Assembly (NCBI GenBank): GCA_036231565.1
Contig: JAZAHA010000014.1
Coordinates: 1 to 64,000, forward strand
Direction: 5' to 3'
DNA: 64,000 nucleotides
Source of the DNA: Maricaulis sp036231565
Lineage (GTDB): Bacteria > Pseudomonadota > Alphaproteobacteria > Caulobacterales > Maricaulaceae
The translations under genes and the position numbers were made by a program. How positions within the stretch are numbered: position 1 is the stretch's first letter; each line of letters opens with the position of its first letter. The notes under the pieces are model-generated. The model did no database searches, was not told where the DNA came from, and was given only the letters and a program-made list of their open reading frames with translations. Shown piece after piece: positions 48,959 to 58,421 of this stretch.

Positions 48959-50853
48959 GCCAACATTCCCTTGGTCGACGGGAGGGCATCGCCCTCAATC
49001 CGCACGGCCTTGCGCAGGGCGCGCCCGAAGGCCTTGAAACAGGCCTCGACCATATGGTGGGCATTCTCGCCCTCGACTTTCACATGGATCGCCGCACCCA
49101 GGCTTTCCGCGATAGAGCGGAAGGCATGCGCCGTCATCTCGACCGGAAATTCGCCGACGCTCTCGCCGGGAATCTCGCCCTCGAATTTCGCAAATGGCCG
49201 GCCGGACAGATCGATCCAGACTGCGGCCCGCGTCTCGTCCATCGGCAGTTCGAACCCGAAGCGGGCAAGACCGCGCTTGTCGCGCAGCGCCTCGCGCAAC
49301 GCCTCGCCGAAGGTCAGGCAGACATCCTCGATCGTGTGGTGCGCATCAATGTGAAGATCTCCCTCGACGGCCACATCGAGCGCAATCCCGCCATGCCGCG
49401 CGACCTGTTCGAGCATATGATCGAAATAGCCCACACCGGTCGCAATCCGGCTGGGGCCGTCGCGATCGAGATTGACGGTGACGGTGACATCCGTCTCGGC
49501 GGTCTTGCGGCGCTTCGTGCCCGCACGCGGACCGCCGGTCGCGGCCCCGTCCGGCTGGGCCTGAGCCCGTTCGCGGCGCAGGCGCATCGCTGTCGCATGG
49601 GCCTCCAGTCCTTCCAGCGCCGCCAGCCGCTCGACAGCCGGCGCCATGGCCGCCGCGCCCTCGGCCGTGGCGCGCAGGATGGTCGTGGTCTTCTGGAAAG
49701 CCTCCACCGTCACGCCGCCATAGGCCCGCGCAGCTCCGCTGGTCGGCAGGGTGTGATTGGGGCCGGCGGCATAGTCTCCCGCCGCTTCCGGCGTGAAGGC
49801 GCCAACAAAAATTGAACCGGCGTGCCGGACCAGGCCAACCAGGCGCTCGGCCGCGTCGGCCTGCAGGATCAGGTGTTCAGGTGCGTAGGCATTGGCCACC
49901 TCGGCCACCTCTTCCAGCGTGTCGCAGATCACCGTGCAGGAATTTGCCAGCGCTGCCCGCGCGATTTCGGCCCGGGGCAATTGCGCGAGCTGGTCCTCGG
50001 TTGCCGCAATCACCCGGTCGCGGGTCGCGTTATCGAAGCACACCAGAACGACCTGGGCGGAGGGATCGTGCTCGGCCTGGCTGAGCAAATCGCTGGCGAC
50101 CAACTCGGCGTCGGCGCGGTCGTCGGCGATGACCATCACCTCGCTCGGTCCGGCCGGCAGATCGATCGCAGGCCCGCCCGGCAGTCCGGCGACATAGGAT
50201 TTGGCCGCGGCGACATAAGCATTGCCGGGCCCGAAAATCTTGTCGGCCCGCGGCAGGCCTGCTGCGCCAGTCGCCAGCGCCGCAATCGCCTGGGCCCCGC
50301 CGATCGCATAGACCTCGTCAATGCCGAGAATATCGGCAGTGGCCAGGAGCGCCGGGTTCACCCCGCCCTCACCGGCCGGCGGCGCCACGACGACAATCCG
50401 CGGCACGCCCGCCAGCTGGGCCGGTACGGCCAGCATGATCAGTGTCGAGACGAGCGGCGCACTGCCGGCAGGCACATAGAGCGCGGCCACATCGACCGGC
50501 GTCGCCCGGCGTGACGCCATGACACCCGGCCAGGTCTCGACGGAATAACCGGTATAGCCTTGGCGGACGTGAAACCGCCGGACCGCATCCGCGGCCGCTT
50601 TCACGGCTTCAATGTCAGCCGGGTCCATGGCCTTGCGCGCCTCGCGCAGCGCTTCGGCCGGCACGCGGAAATCGTCCGGCGCGTGGCCATCCAGACGGGC
50701 CGCATAGGCGCGGACCGCCTCATCGCCACGCGCGCGCACCGCATCGACAATCTCGCGGGCCGCCGCATCGGCGGTACCGGTCTCGACCGGACGCCCCAGC
50801 GCCTGACGCCGTTGTGCCTCTGTGGCGTCTTTCCAGATCAGCGTATCGAGCAT
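48955..50853 (-). CDS. fused histidinol dehydrogenase - imidazoleglycerol-phosphate dehydratase (HisD-HisB)
   Basis: 632 residues in one continuous frame. Residues about 1-430 are a full HisD: GYTGYSVETWPGV, YVPAGSAPLVST, the ADKIFGPGNAYV block, zinc-region SQAEHDPSAQ, PEHLILQADA and GPNHTLPTSGAARAYGG. Residues about 430-455 are a linker rich in Arg, Gly, Ala and Pro. Residues about 455-632 are a full IGPD (HisB): GYFDHMLEQVARHGG, DAHHTIEDVCL, and EGENAHHMVEACFKAFGRAL with the manganese-binding histidines. No ATG, GTG or TTG lies in the linker to give a separate HisB. HisB acts at step 6 and HisD at steps 9-10. Other HisB fusions (with HolPase) and HisD fusions (His4 of fungi) are known; this pairing I do not know as common. 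Start ATG 50853, 8 bases after hisG. Confidence 0.9.
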   Translation of the reverse strand: MLDTLIWKDATEAQRRQALGRPVETGTADAAAREIVDAVRARGDEAVRAYAARLDGHAPDDFRVPAEALREARKAMDPADIEAVKAAADAVRRFHVRQGYTGYSVETWPGVMASRRATPVDVAALYVPAGSAPLVSTLIMLAVPAQLAGVPRIVVVAPPAGEGGVNPALLATADILGIDEVYAIGGAQAIAALATGAAGLPRADKIFGPGNAYVAAAKSYVAGLPGGPAIDLPAGPSEVMVIADDRADAELVASDLLSQAEHDPSAQVVLVCFDNATRDRVIAATEDQLAQLPRAEIARAALANSCTVICDTLEEVAEVANAYAPEHLILQADAAERLVGLVRHAGSIFVGAFTPEAAGDYAAGPNHTLPTSGAARAYGGVTVEAFQKTTTILRATAEGAAAMAPAVERLAALEGLEAHATAMRLRRERAQAQPDGAATGGPRAGTKRRKTAETDVTVTVNLDRDGPSRIATGVGYFDHMLEQVARHGGIALDVAVEGDLHIDAHHTIEDVCLTFGEALREALRDKRGLARFGFELPMDETRAAVWIDLSGRPFAKFEGEIPGESVGEFPVEMTAHAFRSIAESLGAAIHVKVEGENAHHMVEACFKAFGRALRKAVRIEGDALPSTKGMLA

Positions 50854-50861
50854 GACGAACC

Positions 50862-51749
50862 TCAGGCGAGCATTTTCTCGATGGGCAGGACGAGGATGGC
50901 GCGCGCGCCCTCCGCTTCGAGCGCTTCCAGGGTTTCCCAGAACACCCGCTCGCGGCACACCGCATGCATGGCCACGACGTCGTCCCGGCCCGCGACCTGG
51001 GCGATGGTCGGCGCGTCGGCACCCGGCAGGAGATTGCGGATTGCCTCGAGCCTGTCCTTGGGTGCGTTGAGCATGATGTATTTGGTCTGCGAACTGGCAA
51101 TCACGCCCTCGGCACGGCGCATCAGCACATTCGCTACCGCATCGGTCCGGGGATCCCGGCCCGTGCCGCGCCGGATAAGTACGGCCTCACTCTCCAGCAC
51201 CGTCTCGAAGGCCGCCAGCCCGTTGGCCTGCAGCGTCGCGCCGGAGGAGACAAGATCGCAGATCGCATCGGCGATCCGCAGGCGGGGTGCCACTTCCACC
51301 GAGCCGCGCATCTCGACGATTTCCGCCTCGATTCCCCGATCCCGCAGATACTGTGCCGTGAGCGCCGGATAGGAGGTCGCGACCGCCTTACCCGCCAGAT
51401 CGGCAGACGAGCGGATATCTCCGCCCTGGGCGGCAGCCAGTTTCAGCGTGCAGCCGGCGAACCCCAGGCGCAGCGCCACATCCAGCTCGCGGGCCCGGCC
51501 GCCAGCCGCCTGTTCCTCGCGCAGCACATTCTCGCCAACGATGCCGTAATCGCATGCCCCGGACGCCACGAAATTGGGGATGTCATCATCGCGCACCAGC
51601 ATCAGATCGACCGGCATGTTCTCGGCCCGCTGGTGCAGCTTGTCCCGGCCATAGGCGAAACGAAGGCCGCAGCGCTTCAACAGGTCCATACCGCCCTCGG
51701 CGAGGCGGCCCTTGCTTTGAACGGCGATACGCAGACGCGGGGAGGTCAC
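50862..51749 (-). CDS. hisG: ATP phosphoribosyltransferase, long form
   Basis: 295 residues. HisG joins ATP and PRPP in the first, feedback-controlled step. The catalytic part has RIAVQSKGRLAEGG, the ASGACDYGIVGENV block and DAICDLVSSGATLQANGL. The C-terminal third (about 220-295) is the ACT-like regulatory domain that binds histidine, so this is the long form that needs no HisZ. The start overlaps the hisR/yerC stop by 4 bases. Confidence 0.95.
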   Translation of the reverse strand: MTSPRLRIAVQSKGRLAEGGMDLLKRCGLRFAYGRDKLHQRAENMPVDLMLVRDDDIPNFVASGACDYGIVGENVLREEQAAGGRARELDVALRLGFAGCTLKLAAAQGGDIRSSADLAGKAVATSYPALTAQYLRDRGIEAEIVEMRGSVEVAPRLRIADAICDLVSSGATLQANGLAAFETVLESEAVLIRRGTGRDPRTDAVANVLMRRAEGVIASSQTKYIMLNAPKDRLEAIRNLLPGADAPTIAQVAGRDDVVAMHAVCRERVFWETLEALEAEGARAILVLPIEKMLA

Positions 51750-52063
51750 GATTTCAGCTCCTTGAGGCGATCGAGAATGGTGCGGTAGCCCTGCCAGGGC
51801 TCCTGGCTAAGGAAGCGGGCGACCCGGGTCACCGTCGTGGTCGAGGCGCCGGTCATCTCGGCGATCTCGCGATAGGAATGACCGCCCTCGTCCAGCAGCC
51901 GCGCCACACGCCAGCGTTCCACCAATGTGCGGATTTCGCCGGGCGTCAGCAGGTCACGCAAAAACCGGTCGGCCTCGCGCTCATCGCGCAGGGCGAGCAG
52001 GGCCTCGCTGAGCGGCGCCAGATCCGGCGCCGGGGCGCGCGGGGTGTCATACAGGTCGTCCAT
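51746..52063 (-). CDS. YerC/YecD family TrpR-like regulator, probable his operon repressor
   Basis: 105 residues. The fold is TrpR-like: LSEALLALRDEREADRFLRD followed by LLTPGEIRTLVERWRVARLL and the helix-turn-helix HSYREIAEMTGASTTTVTRVARFL (about residues 63-86). In Firmicutes YerC proteins have been predicted or named HisR, a histidine-responsive repressor of his genes. It heads the operon, overlaps hisG by 4 bases, and has a perfect palindrome 31 bases before its start; autoregulated control of the whole operon is the natural reading. Which ligand it binds is not shown. Confidence 0.88.
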   Translation of the reverse strand: MDDLYDTPRAPAPDLAPLSEALLALRDEREADRFLRDLLTPGEIRTLVERWRVARLLDEGGHSYREIAEMTGASTTTVTRVARFLSQEPWQGYRTILDRLKELKS

Positions 52064-52093
52064 GGGTCCGATCTCCTTGAGCGCCGATATAGC

Positions 52094-52111
52094 GTGTTAG
52101 CGCGCTAACAC
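52094..52111. promoter_or_regulatory. 18-bp perfect palindrome, candidate operator of the his operon
   Basis: GTGTTAGCGCGCTAACAC is symmetric at all 18 positions. It lies 31 bases upstream of the YerC-type gene's ATG and 118 bases upstream of the divergent bigR-like gene. Length, symmetry and the central core are like TrpR-type operators (two half-sites of about 8 bases). The probable target is the his promoter. Confidence 0.75.
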
Positions 52112-52229
52112 AATAGATCATTTCAGTTGGGTGCAGCTCGACCCAAGCCGCTTCCTCAATACGGCCCCTTCCCCCGCACCCCGTAATCACCTACACAAGC
52201 CCGTAGCTACAAGCTTCTGCAGGTAATCC

Positions 52230-52532
52230 ATGCGCTACGACGATATGCGGCCGATCGCCGAGGACGTGTCCGAGATCATGAAGACCCTCGCCCACCCCAA
52301 TCGCCTTCTGGCTATGTGCGCCATGGTGGAAAAGGAGCGGTCCGTCGGCGAGCTCGCCGAAGCGCTGGACATGCGGGCGCAGGCGATGTCGCAGCAATTG
52401 GCGATCCTGCGCAACAAGGGGCTGGTGCGAACGCGGCGTGACGGACAGACCATCTACTACGCCCTCGCCGACACGCGGCTGGAACACCTGATATCCACTC
52501 TTTACGACACCTATTGCCGGCCCGCCGGATAG
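52230..52532 (+). CDS. BigR-type ArsR family repressor (sulfide/persulfide sensor)
   Basis: 100 residues, winged helix of the ArsR family (SVGELAEALDMRAQAMSQQLAI and RTRRDGQTIYYAL). Two cysteines, Cys30 in the second helix (LLAMCAMVE) and Cys96 near the C terminus (LYDTYC), are at the positions of the redox pair used by BigR, SqrR and YgaV to sense persulfides. Downstream are an ETHE1-like MBL protein and SulP, matching the bigR operon type. The start could also be the ATG at 52245. It is divergent from the his operon. Confidence 0.88.
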   Translation: MRYDDMRPIAEDVSEIMKTLAHPNRLLAMCAMVEKERSVGELAEALDMRAQAMSQQLAILRNKGLVRTRRDGQTIYYALADTRLEHLISTLYDTYCRPAG

Positions 52533-52572
52533 GCTAGACAGTCGCCGCCTGCGTCCCTGCGCCGCATAGCAT

Positions 52573-52600
52573 CATATTTGCATGAATATGCACATACCCT
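52573..52600 (+). promoter_or_regulatory. AT-rich symmetric region, candidate BigR site
   Basis: CATATTTGCATGAATATGCA (continuing CATACCCT) has two overlapping symmetries: ATATT-N6-AATAT (52574-52589) and TGCAT-GAAT-ATGCA (52579-52592). It lies between the repressor stop (52532) and the MBL start (52641), 50-68 bases upstream of the latter, and is far AT-richer than its surroundings. SqrR/BigR sites are AT-rich palindromes, so an operator for the MBL-SulP pair is likely. Confidence 0.55.
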
Positions 52601-52640
52601 ATATCGAGTCCGAGTAATCCGACAGGAGCCCGCCGCCATC

Positions 52641-53507
52641 ATGACCCAGCTTGCCGTCAAGTCCTTCTTCGATCCGGATACGTTCACGATCTCCTATGTC
52701 GTGTCGGATCCCGAGACGGACCGCGCGGCGATCATCGACAGCGTGCTGGATTTCGACCAGGCTTCGGGCCGTACGGCGACCCATTCGGCCAATACCATCA
52801 TCGAGCACGTGAAGTCGGCAGGTCTGACGGTCGACTGGATCCTGGAAACCCATGTCCACGCCGATCACCTGTCGGCTGCGCCCTATATCCAGAGCCGGCT
52901 GGGCGGAAAGATCGGCATCGGGGGTCACGTCACCGACGTGCAGAAAGTGTTCGGCGACCTGTTCGATGCCGGTCCGGACTTTGCCCGCGACGGTTCGCAG
53001 TTCGGCCATCTCTTCCAGGATGGAGAGCGCTTCTCGATCGGCAATATCGAAGCCGAGGCGATCCACACGCCGGGCCATACCCCCGCCTGCATGGTCTATC
53101 ATATCGGCGACGCGGCCTTTGTCGGCGACACGCTGTTCATGCCGGACTTCGGCACAGCGCGGTGCGACTTCCCCGGCGGCGATGCGCGCCAGCTCTACCA
53201 CTCGGTGCAGAAGATCTACGCCCTGCCGGACGAAACCCGGCTTTTCATGTGCCACGATTACAAGGCACCGGGCCGCGATTTCTTTGCCTGGGAGACCACG
53301 GTCGCCGAGGAAAAGGCCGGCAATATCCATCTCAATGCCCAGACCAGCGAGGAGGAGTTCGTGGCCTGGCGAACCGAGCGCGATGCGACGCTGGACATGC
53401 CCCGCCTGATCCTGCCCTCGGTGCAGATCAATATGCGCGCCGGCAATCTGCCCGAACCGGCCGCCAATGGCGTGCGTTACCTCAAACTGCCGATCGATGC
53501 GGTCTGA
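52641..53507 (+). CDS. MBL-fold persulfide dioxygenase-like hydrolase (Blh/ETHE1 family)
   Basis: 288 residues from the ATG at 52641. The metal motif is THVHADHL (His71, His73, Asp75, His76), with His146 in TPGHTPACMVYH, Asp163 in GDTLFMPD and another His in MCHDYKAPG. This set (an iron site of two His and one Asp) matches glutathione persulfide dioxygenases such as ETHE1 and the Blh protein of bigR operons. Reaction expected: GSSH plus O2 to sulfite plus GSH. The C-terminal part SVQINMRAGNLPEP is typical of Blh. The downstream SulP gene starts inside its last codons. Confidence 0.88.
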   Translation: MTQLAVKSFFDPDTFTISYVVSDPETDRAAIIDSVLDFDQASGRTATHSANTIIEHVKSAGLTVDWILETHVHADHLSAAPYIQSRLGGKIGIGGHVTDVQKVFGDLFDAGPDFARDGSQFGHLFQDGERFSIGNIEAEAIHTPGHTPACMVYHIGDAAFVGDTLFMPDFGTARCDFPGGDARQLYHSVQKIYALPDETRLFMCHDYKAPGRDFFAWETTVAEEKAGNIHLNAQTSEEEFVAWRTERDATLDMPRLILPSVQINMRAGNLPEPAANGVRYLKLPIDAV

Positions 53508-55251
53508 TACGCTCCTTGATCGCGCCGCCCGTTTCCTGCCGGGTCTCGGCTGGCTGAAGACCTACGACCGCGCCACGCTGGGTGCCGATGCACTGGCGAG
53601 CGTGGTCACCGCCATCCTGCTGATCCCACAGAGCCTTGCTTATGCACTGCTGGCGGGACTTCCTCCCCAGGCAGGCCTTTACGCATCCATCGCGCCGCTG
53701 ATCGCCTACGCCCTGTTCGGCTCCAGCCGCGTCCTGGCGGTCGGCCCGGTGGCCGTGGTGTCGCTGATGACGGCGGCGGCTGTCGGCTCGCTCGGTCTCG
53801 ACAACCCCGCCGACCAGGTCGCCGCTGCCGGAGCGCTGGCCCTGGTGTCGAGCCTCTTCCTGCTGCTGTTCGGCGTGTTTCGCCTCGGCAGTGTCGCCAA
53901 CTTCCTCAGCCGGCCGGTGGTCGACGCCTTCATCACCGCATCGACCGTGCTGATCATCGCCAGTCAGTTGCGCCATATGCTGGGGATCGACATGCATGGT
54001 GCGACCCTGCCCGAACTGGTGATGACCTTTGTCCAGGACCTTTCCGGTTTTGACGGGATCGCGCTGCTGGTGGGCGGTGCCAGCCTGGCTTTCCTGCTGA
54101 TGACGCGGGGCGTTCTGCCGGCTCTCCTGCAGCGTATCGGCCTGGGCAAGCCCCTGAGCGACAGCCTGGTGCGCGCCGCGCCGGCTGCCCTGGTTGCCGC
54201 GGCAACAATCGCTGCATGGACGCTGCACCTGAACGAACGGACCGGTCTCGCGATTGTCGGCAGCCTGCCCTCAGGCCTGCCGCCCCTGCAATTCCCGACC
54301 GTCGACCTCCAGACCTGGCGCGCCCTGCTCGGACCGGCGGCCCTGATCTCCCTGATCGGTTTTGTCGAGAGCGTCTCCGTCGGCCAGTCGCTGGCCGCCA
54401 AGCATCGCGAGCATATCCAGCCCAATCGCGAACTTTTCGGCCTGGGCGCAGCCAATGCCGCGGCAGCGCTGACCGGCGGCTATCCGGTGACGGGCGGCTT
54501 CGCACGCTCGGTCGTCAACGAGACCGCCGGTGCCCGCACCCCCTATGCCGGCGTTTTCACAGCGCTGCTCATCCTGCTCGTCGCAGCCTTTCTCACACCG
54601 GCCTTCCATCATTTGCCCAAGGCCACGCTGGCCGCAACCATCCTGGCAGCGATCTGGAAGCTCGCGGACTTCAAGGGCGCCTGGCACGCCTGGGCCTATT
54701 CCCGCTCCGATGGCGCGGCGGCCTTCCTGACCCTGTTCGGCGTGCTCTTCCTGGGTATCGAGTTCGGCCTGACGCTGGGCGTCGCCGTGTCGGTCGGCCT
54801 GGTGCTCCAGCGCACGATGCGGCCGCACTGGGCCCGGCTGGGACAGGTGCCCGGCACGCACCATTTCCGCAATGTCGACCGGCATGACGTGATCGTCTCG
54901 CCGCATGTGGTCTCGCTGCGGGTCGACAGCGCGCTCTACTTCGCCAATGCGCGCTTCCTGGAAGAGCTGATCTCGCGGATCGCCGCCGGCGAACCGGAGA
55001 TGACCGATCTCGTCCTGATGTTTCCGGCGGTGAACTTCGTCGATGCCAGTGCTCTCGGCAGCCTGCGTGCCATCAATGCGCGGCTGCAGGAGGCGGGTAT
55101 TCGCCTGCACCTGTCCGAAGTGAAAGGCCCCGTGGCCGACGGGCTGATCAAGGCCGGCCTGTTCGACGAATTGTCCGGCCAGGTCTTCCTGTCCCACTAT
55201 GCCGCCCTGCGCACGCTCGACCCGGCAACCACGCTGCGCGCCGAGGGCTAG
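53497..55251 (+). CDS. SulP family anion transporter with STAS domain
   Basis: 584 residues from the ATG at 53497, overlapping the preceding stop by 11 bases. About 10-12 membrane helices (residues 25-440), with GLPPQAGLYASIAPLIAYALFG and the sulphate-transporter signature VGPVAVVSLM near the start. A cytoplasmic STAS domain follows (about 480-575; LMFPAVNFVDASALGSL). In a persulfide-sensing operon, sulfite or sulfate export or uptake is the likely task. Direction cannot be read. Confidence 0.9.
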   Translation: MRSDTLLDRAARFLPGLGWLKTYDRATLGADALASVVTAILLIPQSLAYALLAGLPPQAGLYASIAPLIAYALFGSSRVLAVGPVAVVSLMTAAAVGSLGLDNPADQVAAAGALALVSSLFLLLFGVFRLGSVANFLSRPVVDAFITASTVLIIASQLRHMLGIDMHGATLPELVMTFVQDLSGFDGIALLVGGASLAFLLMTRGVLPALLQRIGLGKPLSDSLVRAAPAALVAAATIAAWTLHLNERTGLAIVGSLPSGLPPLQFPTVDLQTWRALLGPAALISLIGFVESVSVGQSLAAKHREHIQPNRELFGLGAANAAAALTGGYPVTGGFARSVVNETAGARTPYAGVFTALLILLVAAFLTPAFHHLPKATLAATILAAIWKLADFKGAWHAWAYSRSDGAAAFLTLFGVLFLGIEFGLTLGVAVSVGLVLQRTMRPHWARLGQVPGTHHFRNVDRHDVIVSPHVVSLRVDSALYFANARFLEELISRIAAGEPEMTDLVLMFPAVNFVDASALGSLRAINARLQEAGIRLHLSEVKGPVADGLIKAGLFDELSGQVFLSHYAALRTLDPATTLRAEG

Positions 55252-55340
55252 TGCCACACCGGGAATTGCGCACGATCGGCAACGCGTTATCGTGCATGCC
55301 AGCAATCACAATCTGCCCAGAACGGCCGGGGAGTTCCTTC

Positions 55341-57296
<1,956 letters not shown>

Positions 57297-57357
57297 CCGC
57301 CCTCTCGCCTCTCGCCGTTGCCGGGGAAACCGGCTATAGCGGAGGCGGGACGTTCCA

Positions 57358-57897
57358 GTGACCGGAGTTCAAGCCTTGCGTATTCGACTTGCCGTCCTAA
57401 CCACCGGAGCCACGGCGCTGCTTGCCGGCTGCGCGACGGAGACCGTTCCCGCCTGCCGGGCGCCTCACTCCTACGAAATGGCCGCGTTTTCTGGCGTGAT
57501 CAGCCACAACCCCAATGCGCTCGCCGCAGCCACAGCGCCCGGTGCACTCCGCAATGCTCTGACCGGCGGGACGCCGGCCGTGCGCGGACACTTGTGGGGC
57601 TATGACGGGATCACTGAGGGCACTGTGGTCGGCCTGCTGTCCCAGCCCCCCCTCTGTATCATCGACGATCCGTCGGCGCCGGACAGCGAAACGGTGCGTC
57701 AGGTCCTGGTCTATCCCCAGGCGAGCTACAGCCGTGTCGCGCCGCCGCCGGAAACACCACTCGCCGATGCCCCGCCGCCCTATGGCGTATCCCGGCGTGA
57801 TTATCTGTCCTGCCGTTTCGAGATGACGGCGGAGGGCTGGAAGCTCGCGGACCTGTGCGGATATACACGCCCGGTTGCAACGCCGGTGACCGGCTAG
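57358..57897 (+). CDS. unknown lipoprotein
   Basis: 179 residues if GTG 57358 is the start, or 173 from TTG 57376, which has GGAG eight bases upstream; either gives the lipoprotein signal LTTGATALLAGCATET with the lipobox Cys in LLAGC. The mature part is rich in Pro/Ala around PPPETPLADAPPPYG and has two more Cys. No known domain. It could be an envelope-exposed protein. Its gene is isolated between acs and the 125-residue gene. Confidence 0.65.
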   Translation: MTGVQALRIRLAVLTTGATALLAGCATETVPACRAPHSYEMAAFSGVISHNPNALAAATAPGALRNALTGGTPAVRGHLWGYDGITEGTVVGLLSQPPLCIIDDPSAPDSETVRQVLVYPQASYSRVAPPPETPLADAPPPYGVSRRDYLSCRFEMTAEGWKLADLCGYTRPVATPVTG

Positions 57898-58010
57898 AAT
57901 TACGGGCTGTCTTGCACGGGTAAATGGCTGCAGCCCGGCCTTCCCCGACTCGATATGGCACTGTTACCGACGATACCGCCCTGTTGGCGTGTAGCGTTTT
58001 GGTGAGTACC

Positions 58011-58388
58011 ATGCCCGTCATTCTGGAAGCCGGTTCTCCGGCCAGTCTTCTTCTTGTCCGTTTTTCCGGGACGCTGACACCCGGCGAGGCTGCCGAAGAC
58101 CTGGCGCGCATCTCGGAGGAGAGCGCAGGCTATTCGGCCCTCCTCGCCGACTGGCGCGAGGCCGAGATTGCCCTTTCGACGATCGAGTTCATGGCGTTGA
58201 CAGATGACTGGTTCCGCATGCCGGGGGCCCGCCTGAAAGCCGCCCATGTCTTCCATGCCGAGCGGCACAAGGACCAGGCCATGCTGTTCCAGACCAAGGG
58301 CTTCCTGGTCGGCGGCCAGTTCCGGGTGTTCGCCGAATACGGCGAAGCCCGATCCTGGCTTGATGCCTGGACCGGGCCCCGCGCCTGA
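58011..58388 (+). CDS. unknown 125-residue protein, STAS/SpoIIAA-like
   Basis: 125 residues from the ATG at 58011 (MPVILEAGSPASLLLVRFSG). The alternation of strands and helices (VRFSGTLTPGEAAEDLARIS, then LLADWREAEIAL, later AAHVFHAERHKDQAMLF, and FRVFAEYGEARSWLDAW) has the look of the SpoIIAA-like STAS proteins found in many proteobacteria, whose role is unknown. A longer frame opens upstream at 57924 but its first 29 residues are unconvincing. Convergent with malate synthase, 33 bases apart. Confidence 0.6.
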   Translation: MPVILEAGSPASLLLVRFSGTLTPGEAAEDLARISEESAGYSALLADWREAEIALSTIEFMALTDDWFRMPGARLKAAHVFHAERHKDQAMLFQTKGFLVGGQFRVFAEYGEARSWLDAWTGPRA

Positions 58389-58421
58389 GACGACCAACCG
58401 CCATCAGCTCCTGTTATTCAT

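Noticed and set aside
48955..50853. HisD-HisB fusion as a sequencing frameshift artefact
   Set aside because: Both domains are complete and in the same frame, the linker has normal base composition and no repeated bases that invite an indel. I keep it as real but list read checking as a test.
51746..52063. The TrpR-like gene as a tryptophan repressor
   Set aside because: It has the YerC/YecD pattern and sits in a his operon with no trp genes nearby.
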